Shown here in pieces: positions 16,888-26,368 of a stretch of DNA of 64,000 nucleotides. Below the pieces are notes generated by a model. That model was not told the DNA's origin and searched no databases. It saw only the letters and a list, made by a program, of their open reading frames with translations. The translations under genes were made by a program, and so were the position numbers. Each line of letters opens with the position of its first letter. The first letter of the stretch is position 1. Source of the DNA: Litorilituus sp. (GTDB taxonomy: Bacteria; Pseudomonadota; Gammaproteobacteria; Enterobacterales; Alteromonadaceae); assembly GCA_030754235.1 (NCBI GenBank), contig JASMAS010000046.1, positions 1 to 64,000 of the forward strand, in the 5' to 3' direction.

Positions 16888-19328
16888 TATTCACTACCTC
16901 TCAAACTATGAATAACTGGTTTGCTAATGTATTGTCTTAGCGGCAGGTAACAGGCGATAAATGAAATCAATGATATTAATATCAGGGTTATGAAAAATAG
17001 CGGAACCAGCTCAAAGCTAACGTAGCTGGTTAACCTGTCACTAAATCCAAGGTATAGGGCTAGTAACACCAATATACTAGAAAAAACACCAACAACTAAG
17101 GCAGTGCTTATATCTCTAAATATCAGGAGAATTATGTCCTTACTTTTAGCGCCGACAGCCATGCGGATACCGATTTCAAAGCGGCGTATCTGACTGGAAT
17201 AGCTTAAAATGCCATACAAACCAGTGGCCGCCAATAGTAGTGAAAGAATAGTTGTTGAGATAGCAGTCACTACGGTAACACGTTCTGACATTACAATATT
17301 TTTATGAGTATCATTAAGCGAACCAAATTGTGATACTGCAAGCAAACTGCTGACATCATTAAGTGTGCTAATGACCTGTTCACGAGTTAAAAGCTGGTTT
17401 GGTTTCGTTTTTATTAAAAATTTGGCTGCAAGTGTTGAGGATGGTGCATACATTCGCATTGGAATTTCATTCTGACCTGGTTCCATAGTGCCTTTCACTA
17501 CCCCAATAATTGTGAAAATATTTGTACCATCAGAGCTAAAGTCAAGCTTTCTCCCTACAGGGCTTTCGTTCGGTGAAAGCTTCTTGGCAAAAACGTCATT
17601 AATGATCAAAAGCTGATCTCTATCTTGTTTATTTTGTGGAGGGAAGTTATCGCCTATTACAAACTCTTGCCCAATAATGTCAAAATATCTCTCATCACCA
17701 AACGAAGTATATGCCTGATAATCAGTATTTGAGCTGACATCCCTAATAGCTAAATACATAAAGTTTCCTAAGGGAGATTCAGCTGTACTCACCGCTTCAA
17801 CTTGCGGTAAAGCTAACAATTTTGATTTAACTTGATTTAGTAAGGCAAATTTCGCATCAAAACTGTCGCCATCTGAATTACCCTTTTCACTAATTGATAA
17901 GGACAGAAAGTTAAGATTGTCTCGCTGATAACCTAAAGGTTGAGTGATTGTTTTAGCTGCATCTAACATTAAGCTTATATTGCAAAAAACTAATGCACTG
18001 GCAATGGCTATCTGGCTAATAATAAGGATTTGACGGAGCCAAGGTGAAACTTGAATACCTGTTCCTTTTCCACTGTTATTTAGCTCATTATTAAGACTTT
18101 GATAATTCAACGTGTTAGTAGTCAATAGGGCAAATGCAAATGCAAACAATATTGCTATAAAGATAATAGTTAACAATGTTTCTATTTGTAGACTCAATTC
18201 ATGTACACGGGGCAAAAACTCATGCAAATACTGAGTTAAAATGGTAAAGCCAAAGGATGAAACAAAAATCGCCAATATCACTGCCCCAAGCATTAATATG
18301 CTCGCTTGAGCCAACAAACAAGAAAATATCTGACTCTTCCTAGCTCCCAATGCAGCATTTATTGATATATTTTTCCGCTGCTGGGCAGCATGAGAAATGA
18401 AGACATTAATGATATTAGATACGGCTATAACAGTAAGGCCGACAACCCCAATCAAAAGCATGTAGATTAAGTCGTGTGTATCACCCAAAATAGCAGATTT
18501 CAGAGTTTTAGTGATAATTTTGATGTCATCAACGGTAAAGCTTTCATCACCAGCAACTATCGGTTGCAACAAGTTTATAACTAAATTTCTCAGCTGTTCA
18601 CTCACCTGTGAACTTGATATGTCATCTGGTAAACTCCCAATAAAAAACAAACCTCTGGTGAAGCTGCCCCACCAATCATTTTTGTAACTGATCGAATTAA
18701 AGCTCCATGGCAACCAAAGCTGAGTATTCCCCTCTGAAGCACCTAACTGTGGCTCGATAAAGGAAGATGAAACAACTCCAATAACAGAATAACTGACATC
18801 ATTTACGATAATTTTTTTATTCAGAATATTTGGATCTCTACTATATTCGTCTTGCCAAGTTTTATAGCTTAAGACTGCAACAGGTATCTGGCTGTTAAAG
18901 CCCTCTGTAGCTTCAAAAGCTCTTCCAAGCACCATTGGAACATCCAATAACGAAAACCATTCAGGTGTGACAAAAGCGGTATTCACTGAGGGCTGTTGCG
19001 GATGTGTTCGAATGACTTCTTCACTATAATAACTGATCGATCCTTGGGTAAATTGCTTCTGTTTTTTATAGAGCTCGATAAGAGTTGGATAATCAAAATG
19101 AACATATTCAGACTCTCCTTGTTGATCTACTATATGATGTTCAACACTATACAGCCGAGCCTGCTCTGGATAAGGCAGTGGTTTTATCAGCATCACATAA
19201 GCCAAGGTCAACACACAAAGCAATGCACCTAACGTGATCCCCATAGTAGATACAACACTAAGAACAAAACCTGGTTTCTTCTTTAAGCTTAACCATGCTT
19301 GTTTTAATTGGTAGGTAAATAAGTTCAT
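16887..19328 (-). CDS. FtsX/MacB-type ABC transporter permease (813 residues), first of a tandem pair
   Basis: The same architecture and exact length as the downstream permease: N-terminal span, periplasmic MacB-type domain, FtsX three-span unit, and a repeat of both. Shared ends include YQLKQAWLSLKKKPGF at the N-terminus and LPLRQYISKPVI plus SLRGSE at the C-terminus. The two probably form a heterodimer served by the single ATPase encoded next upstream (19421-20125). The gap to that gene is 92 bases. Its own ATPase domain is missing, as expected for this family in contrast to fused MacB. Confidence 0.88.
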   Translation of the reverse strand: MNLFTYQLKQAWLSLKKKPGFVLSVVSTMGITLGALLCVLTLAYVMLIKPLPYPEQARLYSVEHHIVDQQGESEYVHFDYPTLIELYKKQKQFTQGSISYYSEEVIRTHPQQPSVNTAFVTPEWFSLLDVPMVLGRAFEATEGFNSQIPVAVLSYKTWQDEYSRDPNILNKKIIVNDVSYSVIGVVSSSFIEPQLGASEGNTQLWLPWSFNSISYKNDWWGSFTRGLFFIGSLPDDISSSQVSEQLRNLVINLLQPIVAGDESFTVDDIKIITKTLKSAILGDTHDLIYMLLIGVVGLTVIAVSNIINVFISHAAQQRKNISINAALGARKSQIFSCLLAQASILMLGAVILAIFVSSFGFTILTQYLHEFLPRVHELSLQIETLLTIIFIAILFAFAFALLTTNTLNYQSLNNELNNSGKGTGIQVSPWLRQILIISQIAIASALVFCNISLMLDAAKTITQPLGYQRDNLNFLSLSISEKGNSDGDSFDAKFALLNQVKSKLLALPQVEAVSTAESPLGNFMYLAIRDVSSNTDYQAYTSFGDERYFDIIGQEFVIGDNFPPQNKQDRDQLLIINDVFAKKLSPNESPVGRKLDFSSDGTNIFTIIGVVKGTMEPGQNEIPMRMYAPSSTLAAKFLIKTKPNQLLTREQVISTLNDVSSLLAVSQFGSLNDTHKNIVMSERVTVVTAISTTILSLLLAATGLYGILSYSSQIRRFEIGIRMAVGAKSKDIILLIFRDISTALVVGVFSSILVLLALYLGFSDRLTSYVSFELVPLFFITLILISLISFIACYLPLRQYISKPVIHSLRGSE

Positions 19329-19420
19329 TCCATTTCTCTTTTAATAGCTTAATCTTGGGCTTATTTTCTTTAAAATCATACTTGCCTTATAAAACACATT
19401 TTAAAACTAAAGTTCGTAGT

Positions 19421-20125
19421 TTATACGGCAATTTGACTTAACCGTGCTTGTAAAACAGAGCCATCTAGCAGTTGAACTTTACTCGTCGCCATATCTGCAT
19501 AACGAGGGTCATGAGTTACCATACAAATGGTAGTGCCACTTTTATTAAGTTGTTCAAGTAGCTCCATTATCTGGTCGCCACTTTTTGAATCTAGGTTACC
19601 CGTAGGTTCATCTACCAATAAAATGGCTGGGTTAGCCACTAATGCACGAGCAATAGCTACACGTTGCTGTTGTCCCCCTGAAAGTTGGTTAGGTTTATGG
19701 CTAACACGATGGCTAAGACCTACTTTTTCTAAGCACTGTGTTACCCGCTCTTTGATAGCAACGCTACTCGGCTTGTCTGAATGGTAACGCAAAGGGAGTG
19801 CGACATTATCAAAAACAGATAATTCATCTATCAAATTAAATGATTGAAATATAAACCCTATTTTAGCATTCCTTACTTCAGCCGCTTGATCTAGCGATAG
19901 TTCACTAACATTACTGCCTTCAATAAAATACTCACCCGAAGTTGCAGTATCCAACAGCCCCATAATTGATAACAAGGTTGATTTTCCACAACCGGATGGC
20001 CCAGAGATAGAAATATAATCCCCCTTATTTATATTTAAGCTGACCGCCTTTAATGCGTGAGTTTCCAACTCTTCTGTTTCAAATATTTTTGATATATTTT
20101 TCAACGATAAGACTGTAGTTTTCAT
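19421..20125 (-). CDS. ABC transporter ATP-binding protein (MacB/LolD type)
   Basis: A cytoplasmic ATPase of 234 residues. Walker A is GPSGCGKST (near 41-49), Q-loop region [16 protein letters not shown], signature [15 protein letters not shown], Walker [13 protein letters not shown], and H-loop VTHDPRYA. The length and the sequence [16 protein letters not shown] put it in the LolD/MacB/FtsE group, which powers FtsX-type permeases. It sits between the HlyD-type adaptor and the permeases. The ribosome site AAGGA lies 5-7 bases before the ATG. Confidence 0.95.
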   Translation of the reverse strand: MKTTVLSLKNISKIFETEELETHALKAVSLNINKGDYISISGPSGCGKSTLLSIMGLLDTATSGEYFIEGSNVSELSLDQAAEVRNAKIGFIFQSFNLIDELSVFDNVALPLRYHSDKPSSVAIKERVTQCLEKVGLSHRVSHKPNQLSGGQQQRVAIARALVANPAILLVDEPTGNLDSKSGDQIMELLEQLNKSGTTICMVTHDPRYADMATSKVQLLDGSVLQARLSQIAV

Positions 20126-20182
20126 ATTTCCTTCATCCTTTAATATGTTATTTTTTTAATTCTTAAGATAGTTATTCAAGAA

Positions 20183-21430
20183 TTACTCAATAGTTATTTG
20201 TTTGGTTTGATAGTTACTTAAATCAGAAATAATAAAGCGTTCCCCTGGCATACTTCCCTTTTGTATTTCAATATATCGTCCTGCTTTTTTACCTAATTTT
20301 AAAGGTACTCTTAATGCCAATGAAGATGAACTATCAAGTTTATAAAGCATGACTTCACTGAGTGCATTAATGTTAGCTGGACGCTCTATGTAATGAATAT
20401 TTTCTAGTGTCTCAATTAAGATGCTGGCATCTATATTTTGTTGTGGTCTTGCACTTTTGGGTAGCTTTTCTGGTAAGGCTATTTCTACTTCTACGCTATT
20501 ATCTTTTACAATGGGATCTATGCGCACAATAGTGCCAATTATTTTATCTAGCCTAGTATCTACTTCAACTTTTTGCCCTACTTGCACTTGCTGTGCTTGA
20601 TTTTGTGGTACTTGTATTAAAGCGATAAGGTCTGTCACACTACCAATTAAGGCAACTTCTTGTCCTGATGATAAACTTTCTCCCAGTGTTACCGATAACC
20701 TTTGCAGTACACCATCAAATCCTGCTTTTACTTCTAACTTATTTAAGCGCTGCAAAGCTATACTTAATTTACCTTGCTGCTGCTTAATACGCTCTTGTTG
20801 AATATTTATTGCCTCTTGTTGCACCAGTGTTAATTGAGATACTCTTTTAGTTAATATTACGATGCGCTTATTTAATTGCTTTTCATTTAATAAACTTTCT
20901 TTATAGGTTAGCTGTGAAACAATCCCTCCCTGAACCAGTTTCCCTTGTGCTACTCGTCGTAACTTTGCGGTTTCATGTATTGCATCAAGCTCAGCATATT
21001 TGGCCTCTTCGTTTAATTGTTCTCTTTTTTGATTAACAACTAACTGCCGTAAATTTGCTCTAAGTTGCTCAAGTTGTTGTTGTGCATTTTCAACCTGTTG
21101 TTGTAATTCAGGGTTAGCTAATTTCGCAATTACACTATCTTTAGTTACCCTAGCCCCTGGTTTTAATAGAATTTCTTCAACAGTGGCTTGGCTACGAGTA
21201 GTAATTAATTGCAATTTTGCCGAAATTAGTTTTCCGTAACCCTCAACAGAGACATTAATATCGCCTTGCTTAACCGTGGAGATAAGTAACTCTTTCAACG
21301 GTAATTTAATAGTATTAAACGAGGCTTTTGCATAAGCGATTAAAGCACTAAAGAGCACAATAATAACTAGGGTTGTTAGCAATTTAGCGCTTAATAATTT
21401 TGCTGCTTGCTTAGGTTTAATTACATCCAC
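20183..21430 (-). CDS. HlyD/MacA-type periplasmic adaptor protein
   Basis: A membrane-fusion protein of 415 residues anchored by one N-terminal span (about 15-33). It has the standard order: half-lipoyl motif (VEGYGKLISAKLQLITTRSQ), a long helical hairpin rich in Q and L (about 100-225), the second half-lipoyl part (VKAGFDGVLQRLSVTLGESL), and beta-barrel and membrane-proximal domains. It would link the permease pair to an outer-membrane channel encoded elsewhere. It is the first gene after the sigma54 promoter and starts with GTG. The spacing to the ATPase is 57 bases. Confidence 0.92.
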   Translation of the reverse strand: MDVIKPKQAAKLLSAKLLTTLVIIVLFSALIAYAKASFNTIKLPLKELLISTVKQGDINVSVEGYGKLISAKLQLITTRSQATVEEILLKPGARVTKDSVIAKLANPELQQQVENAQQQLEQLRANLRQLVVNQKREQLNEEAKYAELDAIHETAKLRRVAQGKLVQGGIVSQLTYKESLLNEKQLNKRIVILTKRVSQLTLVQQEAINIQQERIKQQQGKLSIALQRLNKLEVKAGFDGVLQRLSVTLGESLSSGQEVALIGSVTDLIALIQVPQNQAQQVQVGQKVEVDTRLDKIIGTIVRIDPIVKDNSVEVEIALPEKLPKSARPQQNIDASILIETLENIHYIERPANINALSEVMLYKLDSSSSLALRVPLKLGKKAGRYIEIQKGSMPGERFIISDLSNYQTKQITIE

Positions 21431-21486
21431 TTTTCAACTTCACTCGATTAAATTAATTACACATTATGTATTTTTTATTATGAATA

Positions 21487-21504
21487 ATGCTACAATCATG
21501 CCAA
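21487..21504 (-). promoter_or_regulatory. sigma54 (RpoN) promoter of the efflux operon
   Basis: On the minus strand the sequence reads TTGGCATGATTGTAGCAT. The GG (21502-21501) and GC (21490-21489) elements are separated by exactly 10 bases, as the -24/-12 promoter requires (TGGCAYG-N4-TTGCW; here TAGC in the -12 part). It is 57 bases before the HlyD-type start. The adjacent regulator carries the GAFTDA loop needed to activate sigma54. Confidence 0.7.
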
Positions 21505-21572
21505 ACAAAATAACAAGCAAATACAACAACTTAAATCAATACTAAGTTAGAGCAATGGTTACCAGTGCGGAA

Positions 21573-21600
21573 TCGAACCTAAACTAGTTCGAAAATGAAC
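21573..21600. promoter_or_regulatory. enhancer (upstream activating) site candidate
   Basis: TCGAAC (21573-21578) and GTTCGA (21587-21592) form a perfect inverted repeat with an 8-base spacer. An overlapping repeat GTTC / GAAC occupies 21587-21590 and 21597-21600. The pair lies about 70-100 bases upstream of the sigma54 promoter, the normal place for NtrC-type activator dimers. Binding by the regulator at 22867-24234 is inferred. Confidence 0.5.
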
Positions 21601-22886
21601 TAAGCTTCATCAGTAGGGATTGGTAGAAGTATAGTGACGGTTACGCCTAATCCTTTCTTATTGTTATACAACTGAACTACACCATGGTGTTGCTCAATAA
21701 TATTGCGACATAGGCTCAAGCCTACCCCTTGTCCTTGAGGTTTAGTTGAGTAAAGAGGAACAAATAAATTGTCAAGATTAGCAAAACCATGACCATTATC
21801 GATGACTTCAATTAGGTAGAAATTATCTTGGGTTGAGAAATTCAAAGCTACTTTTGTAGCCTTTGCCTCCTTTGCATTTTTGAGTAGATTAATGAGAACT
21901 TGCTCCAACAAAGCTTTGTCAGCCCACACATTCTCAAATATGGAGCTTGATTCTACATTTAAACCACTATGCAAACTGGAAACTGATGTTATTAAACTAT
22001 TTACCGCTGACCACTGACAATTAACTTGTAGCTGCTGAGAAATTGATGAGTATCGATCAACAAAAGACTGTAAGTGCAAACAACGCTCAGCAATCACATC
22101 TAATACCATTTTGTCTCGAGTATTGCTTGTTGCTTCTGCCAGAGTTTCAGCCATTGAAGACACAGGCGTTAATGAATTTCGAATTTCATGGCCTAATACG
22201 CGAATAATCTGTTGCCATGCTTTTAGCTGACTGGCTCTTAATACCGGTTCAATATTGATAAAAACAAGTAGCTGATGCATTGCGCCATTATCAATAAATT
22301 CACTGTGCTTGATTTGCCATTGTTTTTGTTGAATTTCATCTGAAAAACACCATTGGTGCTGTATGTAGTGTAACCCCAATAAATCAGCAGAAGCATGTCT
22401 AAGCATTTGCCATGGCTGTTTAAATAAATGAATAAAAGCATCATTACCAAAAGTAAGTTGCTGTTTTTCACTAAAAACTAAAACAGGTGTATCTAATTGA
22501 GAAATAAGTTGATATACCAAAAAGGCATGTTGATCATAATGGGACTTTTGCGACTGTAATTGTTCACTTAATTGTTTTAGATGTAAGTGAAAGTCATTCA
22601 CTTTACCTGATGCAAATGGCGACTTGGCAAACTGGTTGTAGTCTTCCTGAATAATAGCATCCACATGCAAAGAGGCGCGGCAAAATGCACTTAGGATAGT
22701 TTTCTTGAAACTTACAATAAACCAAAAGCATAGTAAGCAAATGGCTAATTCAAAAGTAACAATCCATTGCCAATCGAGCTCTACTTGCCACGCAAATAAT
22801 GCAAACAAAACTAAGATAAACAGACATAACGATATCAATTTTACCTGAATGTACCCCTCTAATGTCTTAGCCTTTAGTAATGCCAT
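21600..22886 (-). CDS. membrane sensor histidine kinase of the sigma54 efflux system
   Basis: A histidine kinase of 428 residues with two close membrane spans (about 16-33 and 42-60) and almost no periplasmic part, so it may sense within the membrane or in the cytoplasm. A PAS-like region (about 125-210) precedes the H box with H233 (RVLGHEIRNSLTPVSS). The ATPase part has N (LINLLKNAKEA), G1 (DNGHGFANL) and G2 (GQGVGLSLCRNII) boxes. The LGHEIRNSLTP box is of the NtrB/AtoS-like type that pairs with NtrC-type regulators. Its start overlaps the regulator gene by 20 bases. Confidence 0.9.
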   Translation of the reverse strand: MALLKAKTLEGYIQVKLISLCLFILVLFALFAWQVELDWQWIVTFELAICLLCFWFIVSFKKTILSAFCRASLHVDAIIQEDYNQFAKSPFASGKVNDFHLHLKQLSEQLQSQKSHYDQHAFLVYQLISQLDTPVLVFSEKQQLTFGNDAFIHLFKQPWQMLRHASADLLGLHYIQHQWCFSDEIQQKQWQIKHSEFIDNGAMHQLLVFINIEPVLRASQLKAWQQIIRVLGHEIRNSLTPVSSMAETLAEATSNTRDKMVLDVIAERCLHLQSFVDRYSSISQQLQVNCQWSAVNSLITSVSSLHSGLNVESSSIFENVWADKALLEQVLINLLKNAKEAKATKVALNFSTQDNFYLIEVIDNGHGFANLDNLFVPLYSTKPQGQGVGLSLCRNIIEQHHGVVQLYNNKKGLGVTVTILLPIPTDEA

Positions 22887-24234
22887 GCTTTTCCAACCGT
22901 CTATACATAGAGGCTTTGGTTAATCCCAGTAAACTTGCTGCTTTTGGTATGTGGTTTTTCGTTTGTTCCAGCGCTTGTGTTATTAAACTTACCTCCGCTT
23001 GTTGCAAAGTCATAAAAGGAAATTTATTTATATCAGTTGCTAATGCTTGTTTTTGCTGGGATATATGTAAGTCATCTATTGATAGTTTTTCATTTTCCGA
23101 GAGCAATACTCCACGCTCAATGATATGACTCATTTCACGGACATTACCAGGCCAATGATAAGCAACCAACGCCCGCTCAGCATCAGAGGACAGTGTATTA
23201 ATACCTCGCTTATATTTACTGGCATACTTTTGAATAAAAAACTCAGCAAGTGGAATGATGTCTTCATGACGCTCTTTAAGCGCTGGTACATGAAATTCAA
23301 TAGTGTTAAGACGATAGTAAAGGTCTTCACGAAACTCTTCTTGCTCAATCAATTGTGTAAAATTAGCATTGGTCGCTGATATTATTCGAGTATTAGTTTT
23401 TTTAGTATGGCTAGAGCCTAGCAGTTCAAACTCGCCATTTTCGAGCACCCGTAATATTTTTGCTTGCTGAGATAAAGGAATATTGGCAATTTCATCAAGG
23501 AATAAAGTCCCTTTTTCAGCGAGTTCAAAACGACCAACACGTCCGTGCTTTGCATCAGTAAATGCACCCTTTTTATGCCCAAACATTTCACTTTCAAACA
23601 AAGTTTCTGTTATAGCCCCCATATTTACAGCAATAAAAGGCGCGGTAGAACGTTGCGATTTTTCATGTATATACCGAGCTAATTCACTTTTACCTGTACC
23701 GTTATCACCGGTAAGCAATACACCAACATCCGTTTCTGCTATTGCATTAATTTTTCTAAATAAAACCTGCATACATGGAGAACGCCACTGATATTCATCT
23801 TGACAGGGCTCTGAAAGTTGCTGTTTTAGTTTTGTGTTTTGTCTTTGCAAACAACTTAGGTCAAGCTGCTGTTTTATTGCATGTAATAATTGTTTATTGA
23901 GCCAAGGCTTTTCGATAAAATCATTTGCTCCTAGTCTCATAGCTTGCACTACCAGGTCGGTATTTGACCATGCTGTCATGGCAATTGTGGGGAGATTAAA
24001 TGATGATTTTTGTAGCCAAGATAAAAAGTCTAGACCTTCCTGACCAGAAGTAGTGTCCATGGAAAAATTCATATCTAACAAAATTAGCGATATCTCATGT
24101 TCAGCAGCTTTAAGCTTTATTTGCGCAACCTGCGGATTATCAGCTTCAATACATTCATAGCCATTATCTTCAAATAATATTGAAAGACTTAAACGAACAT
24201 CTTTGCGATCTTCGACAACTAATATAGCACTCAT
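22867..24234 (-). CDS. sigma54-dependent NtrC-type response regulator
   Basis: A 455-residue activator. The receiver domain (1-125) has phospho-acceptor D54 (ILLDMNF) and the K of IEKPW. The AAA+ domain has Walker A GDNGTGKS at 176-183, the sigma54-contact loop GAFTDA at 223-228, Walker B GTLFLDEI, and an arginine finger region (REDLYYRL). A Fis-type helix-turn-helix ends the protein (AASLLGLTKASMYRRLEKHG). It lies upstream of its kinase gene and one gene away from a matching -24/-12 promoter, so control of the adaptor-ATPase-permease operon is very likely. Confidence 0.95.
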   Translation of the reverse strand: MSAILVVEDRKDVRLSLSILFEDNGYECIEADNPQVAQIKLKAAEHEISLILLDMNFSMDTTSGQEGLDFLSWLQKSSFNLPTIAMTAWSNTDLVVQAMRLGANDFIEKPWLNKQLLHAIKQQLDLSCLQRQNTKLKQQLSEPCQDEYQWRSPCMQVLFRKINAIAETDVGVLLTGDNGTGKSELARYIHEKSQRSTAPFIAVNMGAITETLFESEMFGHKKGAFTDAKHGRVGRFELAEKGTLFLDEIANIPLSQQAKILRVLENGEFELLGSSHTKKTNTRIISATNANFTQLIEQEEFREDLYYRLNTIEFHVPALKERHEDIIPLAEFFIQKYASKYKRGINTLSSDAERALVAYHWPGNVREMSHIIERGVLLSENEKLSIDDLHISQQKQALATDINKFPFMTLQQAEVSLITQALEQTKNHIPKAASLLGLTKASMYRRLEKHGITKG

Positions 24235-24530
24235 AAATTGGAAATTTCCTTATACTCAATGAAATAATACTTTTACTACTAGGGCACAGAGCAACATTAG
24301 TGAATTACGCAAAGACATTACTAGAATCTTATAAAAACAACAAGCCCTTAAATAAGTGATGCGAATAGTGTATTAACCTTCATTGAAATGGTTATATTGA
24401 GAAAGAGACTCACTGAATCTCAAACCACACACTCTCCAAAAAAATATGCCTAGACTTGCGTTTATTCTGTAGCTGTATATACTGACAGTTGTAAATAAAC
24501 ACAGCACTTTACCTCATTAAGGAAAAGCAA
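24235..24530. other. divergent promoter region between the regulator gene and lexA
   Basis: These 296 bases hold the lexA promoter and its LexA box (24456-24488). The part nearer the NtrC-type gene is AT-rich and shows no clear operator, and no -24/-12 element was found there. Confidence 0.5.
24456..24488 (+). promoter_or_regulatory. lexA promoter with SOS box
   Basis: The LexA box CTGTATATACTGACAG lies at 24473-24488 and matches CTGT-N8-ACAG. It overlaps a -10 element TATACT (24478-24483), with a -35 TTGCGT (24456-24461) 16 bases upstream. The box is 43 bases before the ATG. Self-repression of lexA is the standard arrangement. Confidence 0.85.
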
Positions 24531-25166
24531 ATGTCTACCATGAATGAATTAAAACCATTAACCAATAGACAACAACAAATCTTCGATCTCATCAAAGAAA
24601 ATATTCATGACACGGGCATGCCGCCAACGCGTGCTGAAATTGCAGGTTTTTTTGGCTTTAAATCAGCCAATGCAGCAGAAGAGCATTTAAAAGCACTTGC
24701 AAAAAAAGGCTATATTGAAATGCTACCGGGAACTTCTCGTGGTATTCGCCTAGCAGAGCAATTTATTGACGTTGAAGCAGGTTTACCACTAATTGGTAGA
24801 GTCGCTGCTGGTGAACCTATTCTTGCTGAAGAGCATGTTGAAGATCACTATCAAATGGACGGCAATTTATTTCACCCTGCTGCTGATTATTTGCTACGTG
24901 TTAATGGCGAAAGCATGAAAGATATCGGCATTTTAGACGGCGATTTATTAGCGGTTCACCAAACAACTGATGTACAAAACGGTCAGGTCATTGTAGCTAG
25001 AGTTGAAAATGATGTCACCGTGAAGCGCTTTAAACGAGATGGCAATCTTGTCTATCTACATGCTGAAAATGAAGCATTTTCACCTATTGAAGTTGATTTA
25101 AGTTGCCAAGAGTTTACTGTTGAAGGTATTGCGGTGGGTATTATCCGAAATGGCAGTTGGATGTAA
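24531..25166 (+). CDS. lexA: SOS-response repressor LexA
   Basis: LexA represses DNA-repair genes and cleaves itself when stimulated by RecA filaments. The 211-residue protein has the N-terminal winged helix ([16 protein letters not shown], then [20 protein letters not shown]), the cleavage site A93-G94 (GRVAAGEP), and the Ser-Lys dyad S128 (NGESMKDIG) and K165 (DVTVKRF). The ATG at 24531 with AAGGA 7 bases upstream is the likely start; another ATG is 9 bases further in. Codons 8-31 are duplicated at 14243-14312. It is complete and appears functional. Confidence 0.97.
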   Translation: MSTMNELKPLTNRQQQIFDLIKENIHDTGMPPTRAEIAGFFGFKSANAAEEHLKALAKKGYIEMLPGTSRGIRLAEQFIDVEAGLPLIGRVAAGEPILAEEHVEDHYQMDGNLFHPAADYLLRVNGESMKDIGILDGDLLAVHQTTDVQNGQVIVARVENDVTVKRFKRDGNLVYLHAENEAFSPIEVDLSCQEFTVEGIAVGIIRNGSWM

Positions 25167-25254
25167 ACCTTAGCCCTAATTCAATAACTAAGTGGTTAAA
25201 GCTATCATAGGCTTGAGCTGCTTATTTAATGCCTATTGTAAATCATTTCAACAG

Positions 25255-26316
25255 CTATAAGTGATACCAACTACCATCAGCTTTTAAAACAAACCAAGGC
25301 TTAGAATACCAGTAGTAATGACCCGGTTGACTAATGCTCGCGGCGGTACAATTACATCTGACTCGCCCTACGGGTAAATCATCACTAAAATCAATAGTAA
25401 AGCTGTTTTCTCCCTGCCATTGGATTTGTTGCTTTCCTAAACCTGAAATATAGCAATTAAGTTGTGACTTATAAAAATCATCAGTTTCTACCGTAAAGGT
25501 AATACTTCTGGCCTGCTGATACTTAACAATAGTTTCAGCATGAGCACCCTGTAATTGAATATTAAAGGGAAGTGAATTGAGTTTATCACGTAAACCTGAA
25601 ATTTGATCATAAGGCATAGAGGCCGGAAAACGCGGCACAATACTTAAATCAGTATAAAGGCCTACCGCTCCCGATTGCTGCGAAAAGCCAACAAAGTTAT
25701 GTGCGTTCACCCAATCTTGAATACTTGGATCATATTCACCATAAGGATAAGCCAGATAACGCCAACTTTGCCCTGTTTTTTCTTTAATAATAGCTTCTGC
25801 TTTAAGCAATAACTCTGTTTGTTTATCTAACCATTGCGTTTGATCTAGCCCTTCATTTATTCTCACCATGGAATCATGTTCAAAGCCATGGTTAGCAATG
25901 GTCACACCTTCATCTGCTAACGATTTTAATTGCGACCATGATAAATACGTCGACTTTTTCTTTTTTTCTTCACGGTTTATCAAACCCGGGTTCACAAAAA
26001 TGGTATAAGGGTAATTAAATTTATCGAGCAGTGGCTTTGCTTGAACAAGCAGGTCAATATATGCGTCATCAAACGTAATAGCGACAGTTTTATTGGGTAA
26101 AGTTTTTTGCTGTTCAATAGCAACAATGATTTGTGATAAGGCAACAACATGAAAGTGATTATCTTTTAAATATTGTAAGTGCACCTCAAATTGCTTAGGG
26201 GTAATACTAGTACTTTTGGGCGTACTATTGCTAACATGATGATATTGTAAAATGACAGCGGCAAAACTGGAAACGTGAAAAGCGCATAAAAATAAAGCCA
26301 GAATGCCAAATCTCAT
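25255..26316 (-). CDS. secreted polysaccharide deacetylase family protein
   Basis: A 353-residue carbohydrate esterase 4 type protein with signal peptide (MRFGILALFLCAFHVSSFA). The NodB-type domain occupies about 20-250: the metal-binding TFDDAY near 80, the H-x3-5-H region NHGFEHDSM, and YPYGEYD. The C-terminal 110 residues are beta-rich and not recognised. Substrates may be chitin oligomers, poly-N-acetylglucosamine or peptidoglycan; the sequence does not decide. It is divergent from dinF and separates that gene from lexA. Confidence 0.85.
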   Translation of the reverse strand: MRFGILALFLCAFHVSSFAAVILQYHHVSNSTPKSTSITPKQFEVHLQYLKDNHFHVVALSQIIVAIEQQKTLPNKTVAITFDDAYIDLLVQAKPLLDKFNYPYTIFVNPGLINREEKKKKSTYLSWSQLKSLADEGVTIANHGFEHDSMVRINEGLDQTQWLDKQTELLLKAEAIIKEKTGQSWRYLAYPYGEYDPSIQDWVNAHNFVGFSQQSGAVGLYTDLSIVPRFPASMPYDQISGLRDKLNSLPFNIQLQGAHAETIVKYQQARSITFTVETDDFYKSQLNCYISGLGKQQIQWQGENSFTIDFSDDLPVGRVRCNCTAASISQPGHYYWYSKPWFVLKADGSWYHL

Positions 26317-26368
26317 AATTATTTCCTATTTAAAATTGAATATCTTAAAATAGCTTTTTTTTGACGAT

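Noticed and set aside
14446-19328. Transfer of the permease island from a distant group by base composition
   Set aside because: The DNA looks as AT-rich as its neighbours and no integrase or transposase is present; the repeat scar, not composition, is the evidence for rearrangement.
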